A stretch of DNA of 64,000 nt from Cristatella mucedo (lineage: Eukaryota; Bryozoa; Phylactolaemata; Cristatellidae). Under the pieces are notes generated by a model. It was not told the origin of the DNA. It was given only the letters and a program-made list of their open reading frames with translations, and made no database searches. The stretch lies in contig WPIO01000004.1 of NCBI GenBank assembly GCA_009760855.2, positions 2,733,001 to 2,797,000 on the forward strand, in the 5' to 3' direction. The position numbers were made by a program, and so were the translations under genes. Below are positions 57,748 through 64,000 of this stretch, piece by piece (position 1 is the stretch's first letter; each line of letters opens with the position of its first letter).

Positions 57748-57792
57748 CTCCCCCAAGCATCCGTGTACGTCTTTCAGCACAGGTGCGTGCGT
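57748..57792 (-). other. Candidate mini-exon, B unit 4 (45 nt)
   Basis: It has a TTTGTATTGTAG acceptor and a GTAAGAAT donor. The length drops to 45 nt but stays in phase. The phase reads THAPVLKDVHGCLGE in the first frame and AR-TCAERRTRMLGG in the shared two-leading-base phase, with no stop in the latter. The Ala/Pro-rich character is lost. The matching downstream segment (about 57620) has a stop three codons in, so this copy may be dead. Confidence 0.42.
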
Positions 57793-58477
57793 CTACAATA
57801 CAAAGTAAATTGAATTTAAGTTGTCGATTTATAAGGAGAAAATCGTGTCTTTTAACGGAGGGGTCTAACAGTAGTAATTCTGTGACAACCCAAGCACCGG
57901 CTTACGGCTATATCCAGAAAATGCGGAAATATTTGTACACAAATCGAATATCGCTTTCGCGTTCTATATAACAGACACGTGAGCTAAAATCATTACCAAA
58001 GTTCTCACCAGCTCAACTCAAAAGAAAAAAGATGATTGTGCTAACCTCGTACACGAGTGCAGTGAGCCAAATGCAGGCAACTGAGAACAGTGTTCGTAGA
58101 TCCTAGGAGCAAAATCCCACGTTTCTCCTTATGATAACCTCTGTTACGTTGAATTGCACACGTACAGTGTTTTAGGTGGTCACTTGGGAATTTGTATCAG
58201 CTTGATTTCGGGTGCTGCTTTATCGGTTCTGAAATCCGTATGTCTGCCTATGTATCTTAGCCACGAGGAGTTTTTAATTTCAAGTCACGTTGTCCTGTGT
58301 ATACTATTTCCGTAGCAAAACTCAAACACAAACGGATTAAGTGTTCTGAAGATTAGAATGTTTCACGAGACTATGTAGTTCTCTGAAGTTTTTATGACCG
58401 AAACTAAAATCGCTTATACCATGCTGATCCAGCTTACGTCCACAAAGGCATCATGACTACATCAGTGCTTGGTATCA

Positions 58478-58770
58478 CATTTAAAAGAAACTTAAAAACA
58501 CACCTATTTAGGACAGCATTTAGTGGGTCCTTGTGATTCGTCCTCGATGTGCTTATGCGTGCTGACACTGTGCATGCTGCCACTAACCACATTTGCATGC
58601 TGACCCGGTGCATGTAACCCCTAACCATGTTGTTCATTTTGTTTGTTTTTCAAGCATGATTTTACTTACTATTCTGTTGCGTATCACTTTGCAGCAAATG
58701 TAAAGCGCCTAGAAAGAGATTGAGTTCTCTGAGGGCGCTTTATCAAGTGCAATATTATTATTATATTATT
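58478..58770 (+). mobile_element. LINE-A 3' end inserted into B unit 4
   Basis: It begins abruptly in the RT end (ATTTAAAAGAAACTTAAAAA; FKRNLKTHLFRTAFSGSL register), has the complete 3' UTR and hairpin (AAGCGCCTAGAAAGAGATTG ... GAGGGCGCTTTATCAAGTG) and an ATT-rich end. Unit sequence is interrupted between GCTTGGTAT (about 58473) and TACTATCCGTT (about 58772). No other unit has it, so it entered after the units multiplied. Confidence 0.92.
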
Positions 58771-60211
58771 ATTACTATCCGTTGGTTAATACTTGGTATT
58801 CCTATTGTTTCTTATTGCATGAAGGTTGACACCGATGTTGCTACGAAGCACAAAATTAGCATTATAAATGATTGATTATTTAGATATAATATTATTAATA
58901 TATATTTACCTTTCTGCAGAGCTTCGAAAGCAAGCTATTCTGATTATTTTTAACCACAGGTCTTTACAAGCTTTCACTAGCAGATATTTAACATACAAAA
59001 CGGCCTATGTTATTAGAACATGCTTGATGTAATAATTGTCCGTTACCCGTATGCTGCTTTCAGTTATAGTTAAGTAATACTTCTCGGAGCAATAATGGAC
59101 ATTTAGAACAATTTACAGGCACCGTTGTTGCATCGCTCTTGGCCCATATCCAAGGATCGACGTTTTATTTTGGTTTTATTTGCTTGTTCCTGAACTAAGG
59201 AATACAGTTCTTGCATCTCAAAATGTTTGAATACTCACGAAGCCTCGTTAGGAAATCCTAGGAAAACGAACAACGTGCATTAAATAACGGGTAACGCACA
59301 AACTATGTACACTTTGATTTTTCCCAAATTAGCATTCCCGATTCAAGTAGTTTGTTAGTTTATTTTGAAGCGGGAATGTCAAAAACATACATAAGCCGTT
59401 GCTAAGTAGCCCGAACAGGCGGGTAAGTTAGCCAAGGCTATCGTAAAGATAACAATGCGTTTAGTACAGGCTTGTAGGTCAGCCGAGGTTGTCATGCGCT
59501 TTATTAATATGGCTTGCAGCCTGGTAAGTTATAATCACATTTTTATGAAGAAACTCGACTGCTTAATTCACGTTAAATAATAGATGCAAGTTGCCTCATT
59601 TATAATATTTGGATGTATTTGCATGACGGTTTACTTTTGAAAAGACCGTATAATAACAACTGTTTCTGAAAAATTCTTTCTGTGTCGCGACAATAATATT
59701 CGAAAATTCTCAGATGGCGGTGCTTGGCACTAGCCATACTTAAAGTTAGCACGTCCAGCACACGCTACGAGACTATCAGAGTTTTTGAGAGTTTAAAAAT
59801 GAATATTGATGAGTAATAGACCCGGTGTGATAGGCTGTTTACTTTCTGATAACAGAGGAAGAGAATAAATCTTGGACGTATTCGGTGAATAAGCGTCAAG
59901 ACCTCGTTCTCACCTAGAGGCGCCTTCTAATTTGCACTTGTGTGTGAGCAGTATATCTAGAAAAGAACAAGTGTTTTTTGACATCATCTGCTAAAATTTG
60001 AGACCTATTCCAAGACTACTTTGGCAAGCCTGTCGTTGTATATGACCAGCCACGGGCTTCTTGCTTAAAAGTATATACCTCAAAGAGAACTTTGAAATGT
60101 CAGCCGAAAAATTTCTGAAGCCGTGATGCTAATGGCCAAACGTGATACGGTAACTTTTGACATATCTCTTTGTTGATTTATAAATTGTAGGTACTTTCAC
60201 ACAGTTTCTTC

Positions 60212-60601
60212 ATGGAAGTCAATAAAAAGATAGTTTGCTATTCGGAGAATTCCAACTACAAGCAGATGAACACTCAAACAACTGGTAATCCTGCAAATGA
60301 TTATTCCCCGACTTCAGACAGGCAAGAGCCTGCCTTCCGTCATGTACGTTTCTTCGACGGTACTCCACGGTCTCCCAATAATCCCGGATACTACCCTGTG
60401 CCTACCAATTTTAACTACACCATAACGCGTCTAGGCATCTTATCACTGCTTTTCTCACTCAATACTTTAGCTATACCTCGTACGAACCTCAAATCCCTTG
60501 ACCGCAGAATCAATAGAGGCTGCCGCTTACGCTTAGGTTATTGCCATTGGGGAGCCAGTAATTTTACCAACTGGCGTCATTCCTACTGCTCTAACTGCTG
60601 A
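60212..60601 (+). other. 129-codon frame in B unit 5, unit-specific part plus LINE-B-derived part
   Basis: The frame reads MEVNKKIVCYSENSNYKQ, then NTQTTGNPANDYSPTSDR, QEPAFRHVRFF and NPGYYPVPTNFNYT, and continues through sequence shared with LINE-B (TRLGILSLLFSLNTLA) to RHSYCSNC. In units 2, 3, 4 and 6 the equivalent region is interrupted or needs a frameshift after RHVRFF, so this is the only unit with a continuous frame. It has no signal peptide or known domain. It could be the chance product of a one-base deletion, or a relic exon region. Confidence 0.3.
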
Positions 60602-61636
60602 GTAAAGTTTAGAGTGCTCGTCGTACACTTGACAAGCCGTAGTAATATTCTTTCATCGATGAGTTTGTCATTTGCTTGAGTCTAAGCCCCGGCTTGATGC
60701 AGTTGCTCATCACTTGCCTAGACGCTGTATTGAGTACTGCAGAGGATCATTTATTATTAGCATGAGCCTGCTCAATCGTAGCAATGAAGGCTACTCTGCT
60801 GCTTACATTTGATTGTACTGAATAAGTTATTTTTTGTCATTTATGTAACTACGTCTGCATCACAAAACCTATAACTTTCACAGGCTATTACCTCCTATAC
60901 TCTTACATAGGCTGACAGAAAATTAGTTGGGGTAAACGCTCGACATGCTTACACCAGGTCTTTATAAGTAGTGACCTTGTACAATTTCGAATTCGGATAA
61001 ACCAAGACTCTCACGAGCGTCGAGCCTGATTGACTTGCCCCAAAAAGCTTCCTGTATGGAAACTTATAAGTCGTGGGCTAAAATGTTGGTGTAGGCCACC
61101 AAAGAAATAGTCACATGGCTGTTTACTAATCAAAGACCATTTCATTTGTAGCAAACTAAGCCTGATGGGAGCCGAAAGTCAAAAGTAGCAAGTTAAACTC
61201 CTGAAAAGAGTATTACTTTCCGCTAGGTCGAAGCACACTTTCTGTGGGACGCTGTGAGCCTTTACTGGGTAAACCAAAAATGCTTACTGGAGATTAAGGA
61301 ATATTGAGGTGTTAGTTACAGGAGAAATTCCTAGTTTGAAGACGTTGAGCTTAATCTAATAGGTGAACCTCGGTGGCAAGGATTTTGGTTATTTAGATTG
61401 CGAAACTGACTACTTCGACTGTGTTGTTAGATGTAGCATCTGTAAGTACTAATGCTATGGCTTGTTCTATTTCACATCTGAAAAAGTATCGAGTCTTACT
61501 AACGGGTTGCAGTTTTCAATTACTTATTAGTTGCAGTACTTGTATATCTATTGATTGATGCAAGAAGATATCAAATACGAACGTAAGGAGTAAAGCATAA
61601 ACTATGGTTATAAATTAGTTGGTAAGAAAGTCTTTC

Positions 61637-61684
61637 CTGCCCCAGCCGTCCGTTTGCATTTCTTAGCATGCGGCTGCACTGCGG
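61637..61684 (-). other. Candidate mini-exon, B unit 5 (48 nt, donor lost)
   Basis: It has a TTATTGTAG acceptor and 48 nt open in the shared phase (AVQPHAKKCKRTAGA). The donor position reads GAAAGA instead of GTAAGA, so splicing at this site should fail. The length remains a multiple of three despite extensive sequence change. It is probably a decaying copy. Confidence 0.42.
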
Positions 61685-61988
61685 CTACAATAAAAAGAAA
61701 ATCGTATCTAAATAATCGAGTTAAGAGGTAAAAATTGTGACTTTTAAGTAAGGGGTGCAAGGGCCGTGATTTCGCGACAACGCAAGCGCTGGCTTGCGGC
61801 TAAATATCCAGAAAATTCGGAAACATGTGTAGACAAATCGAATATTAATTTTGCGTCTTAAATAGTAGACACGTGAGCTATAATCATTCCAAAGTTTTCA
61901 CCTGCTCAACTCACAAGAAAAAAATTATTATGCTATCCTCGTACATGAGTGCAGTGAGCCAAATGCAGGTAACAAAGAACGCCGTTAA

Positions 61989-62649
61989 TTTATCAAATGT
62001 AGGTACGTTCACATGTTCGCTTCATAGAAGTAAACGGGTAAGATAATTTGACATTCGTTGAATTCCTACTACAAGCAGATGAACAGTCATAAAACTGGTA
62101 ATCCTGCAAGTGGTTATTCTCTGACATCAGACAGGCATGAGCCTGCCTTCCATCATGTACGTTTCTTCGTCGATACCCCAAGGTATCCCTAAGAATCCTG
62201 GGTACTACCCTGCGCCTACCGATTGTAACTACAGCCCGAAATGGCTAGGCATCATATCAATTGCTTTTGTGACTTCATACTTTAGCTACACCTCGTAGGA
62301 ACCTCAAATCAATTGGACACAGAGTGAAAACAGGCTGTTTCTTACAGTTAGGTGAATGCCGTTGGAGATCTAGCAATTTTACCGACTAGTGTCAATACTC
62401 CTGATCTACTAGTTGTGTTCCTTCTGGAGTGCTTGTCTCACGCTTGACAAGCCGTAGCAATATAGTGTCCTCGATGTCTTTATCATTTGCTTGACTCTTA
62501 GCCCAGGCTTGATGCACGTGCTCGTCACATGCCTAGATCCTGCATCGAGTCCTGCAGTGGACCATTTAGTATTAGCTAGCGCCTGCTCAATCGTAGCAAT
62601 GCAGGCTACTTGGCAGCTTATATTCGATCGTACTGAATAAGCTATTTCT
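61989..62649. repeat. B unit 6 (internal fragment joined to LINE-B)
   Basis: It holds only the YPVPT-region and following part of the unit (TCAGACAGGCATGAGCCTGC at 62128; GTTAGGTGAATGCC at 62348; GACAAGCCGTAGCAATA at 62446). It stops at CTGAATAAGCTATTTCTT (62634), where LINE-B sequence begins. Confidence 0.85.
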
Positions 62650-63335
62650 TGACACCCGTCTCCACTTCTGTAGCTCCCAGCTTGCCGATCTAACAGCATG
62701 TGCAATTAGGTACTTACCCTTCGTAGCAAACTCTGGAGCTAGGCTTGCCTATTACAAGCACTGCTGCTGCCACAGCTAACCACTTCTCGATTACCCGAAC
62801 TGCCTCCAAATCAAAGCGTAAATTGACTTCAAGATACCGTCACTCACTTTCAGGTAAACTCATTCTTTGGCTACAGCCTACCGATTAGAACTACACCCCC
62901 ACGCATCTAGTTATCATATCAGTCACTTTTCTAACTCAATACTTTAGCTAAACCCCGTACAAACCTCAAATCACTTGGACACAATGCCTATGGTTTATAG
63001 GCTCCCAAAGCCTGCAACTTGCTTTCTACTTGTGTCCACTTACTCCCTCATTTGACGATATTTAAAACTAAACTTAGAATACCTATTTGTTATGGCATTC
63101 ATATTGTCCTTTAGGTTCGTTTGTCGCGTTCCTTTTGGTACTAACAGCGTGCATGCTGCCGCTAAATATATCAAGACGTTAACACCCTGTGCACGTCGCA
63201 TCTAACACTGCTCTGCTTGATGACATTGCGAATGTTCCTACTCATTATTTGGTCTTGGTTTCTATGCAACGTTTTAAACTACCTAGACAGGGACTGAGTT
63301 ACCAGCAGGAGCTCTGAAAATATATTATTGTTATT
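62650..63335 (+). mobile_element. LINE-B copy 4, 3' half
   Basis: It runs from CTTCTGTAGCTCCCAGCTTG (RT C-terminal region) through the complete 3' UTR to an ATTATTGTTATTATTATTA tail. It is colinear with 48800-49487 and, beyond the tail, with the D segment, so it belongs to a duplicated block and is not an independent insertion. Confidence 0.85.
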
Positions 63336-63900
63336 ATTATTAGGGAGTGCGGATTTTTGCTTAATAAAAGGCAAACTAGCTACAGGCTGTTGTAAGCTTT
63401 TGCGCATTTAAATTTCGATCCATTTAAGGTACTAATAGGTTTCTTTGCTTGTAGCAGTACAGTCAGTATCTGCTTACACCCGTCTAGCTGAAACTTTACG
63501 AGCCTCAGCAATTTTTTAAGACTTTTGGCGAGCCGCTGCTGGGTCTTTAAGTGCAGTGCCCTCATTTGATAACAACTGAATTGTACCTAGTATTACAGCA
63601 GCTATATTACTGAAATTAGTCTACCTTTAAAGCGTGACATTGACCGAAATCCGATTAGGTGGCCGTTAAAGCTGCTGTAAACGCTGTATTTATATTAGCA
63701 GCTGTAGCACGCCAAACTGACCAATAGCACGAGAAGTTGAGGCACGGTAGAGTTACAGACAGAGATTCAATACATTGTATTACATTCAGGTTTTAGCCAA
63801 GGACGAATGCATTTAATTTTTGTGAAATTGAAACTGAACTACATAAGCAAGGTAAACTAAGCACACAATTTGGTGGGGCTTAATGTTTTCTACATAGCTA
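63336..63900. repeat. D segment, copy 2
   Basis: It matches 49488-50030 as far as about 63880 (GGTGGGGCTTAATG.TTTC and CATAGCTAATAATGC), then diverges. It shows that the duplicated locus reaches to within about 120 bp of the window's right edge and probably beyond. Confidence 0.85.
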
Positions 63901-64000
63901 ATAATGCCGAAAACAGTTTCAAGAACGCATTCAATAAGCCACTGATTTCATCCAGTAAATCACCTAAACACTTTAAAACTAAACAAAGTAAGAAACTCAG

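Larger units (their letters stand above)
55857..59687. repeat. B unit 4 (contains a LINE-A insertion)
   Basis: About 3.83 kb including a LINE-A insertion of about 0.29 kb (58478-58770); without it the unit is about 3.54 kb. Landmarks are as in unit 3, for example TGACCAGCCACGGGCTTCTT (56215), CCGACAGGCATGAGCCTGC (56492), CTTTCTGTGCCTCGCAGTGA (57362), GATTTCGGTTATTTAGATCG (57507) and TAGCCACGAGGAGTTTTTAA (58257). The plus-strand frame at 57486-57713 (GGDDFGYLDREVDYFYYVGK) is the best preserved version of the DFG segment discussed in the findings. Confidence 0.9.
59688..61988. repeat. B unit 5 (3' truncated)
   Basis: The unit starts at CGACAATAATATTCGAAAAT (59688) and is colinear with unit 3 up to GAACGCCGTTAATTTAT (about 61985). 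There it jumps to the ATGTAGGTACGTTCACATG block of a following unit. Compared with a complete unit, about 1.8 kb is missing across the junction. Confidence 0.88.

Noticed and set aside
35136-62649. B units as a CRISPR-like, rDNA or histone-type array
   Set aside because: No short direct repeats with spacers, no rRNA core sequences and no histone-like frames were seen.

Overview
The window looks like non-genic DNA from an animal nuclear genome, most likely a marine or other non-mammalian invertebrate (inference; the species cannot be named from the sequence). It is AT-rich. It has no bacterial-style gene layout, no intact host gene I can identify, and no rRNA, tRNA gene or CRISPR array. It is dominated by decayed non-LTR retrotransposons of the L2/CR1 type. 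Their reverse transcriptase reads through YADD and GVPQGS motifs, and their 3' end is a short hairpin ending in ATT repeats.

Layout. (1) 1-29.3 kb: anciently diverged unique DNA sprinkled with LINE copies. The main family (here LINE-A) has about fifteen copies or 3' tails on both strands. The best preserved lies at 12.4-14.3 kb (minus) and still holds a 481-codon reverse transcriptase frame. Four much older RT relics are visible only as protein matches (about 0.95, 17.5, 20.9 and 29.3 kb). A tRNA-derived SINE, an AT-rich inverted repeat and a perfect 17-bp-arm hairpin also lie here. (2) 29.8-41.5 kb and 44.5-63.9 kb: a duplicated locus. A 'C block' (29.8-33.5 and 44.5-46.95 kb) is followed by a second LINE family (LINE-B, plus strand, four copies) and then by tandem units of about 3.55-3.65 kb (here B units): two at 35.1-41.5 kb and four, some partial, at 52.2-62.6 kb. 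A third LINE family (LINE-C), two more SINE copies and a LINE-A insertion sit inside the duplicated blocks and act as age markers. The array seems to run off the right edge, because 63.3-63.9 kb repeats 49.5-50.0 kb.

The most interesting signal is in the B units. Each of five copies holds, on the minus strand, a short segment with an AG acceptor and, in four of five, a GTAAG donor. It is open in one shared phase. Its length varies (54, 54, 54, 45, 48 nt) but is always a multiple of three. Two similar splice-flanked segments (81 and 66 nt, GTGAG donors) lie in the C blocks. This fits a tandemly duplicated, length-variable, Ala/Pro/Ser/Gly-rich mini-exon of an unrecognised minus-strand gene or its relics. 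Nearby frames have scattered stops, so the array may be largely pseudogenic. A nearly identical tract of about 0.58 kb between two otherwise clearly diverged units suggests gene conversion. All family assignments come from reading the sequence; no search was run.
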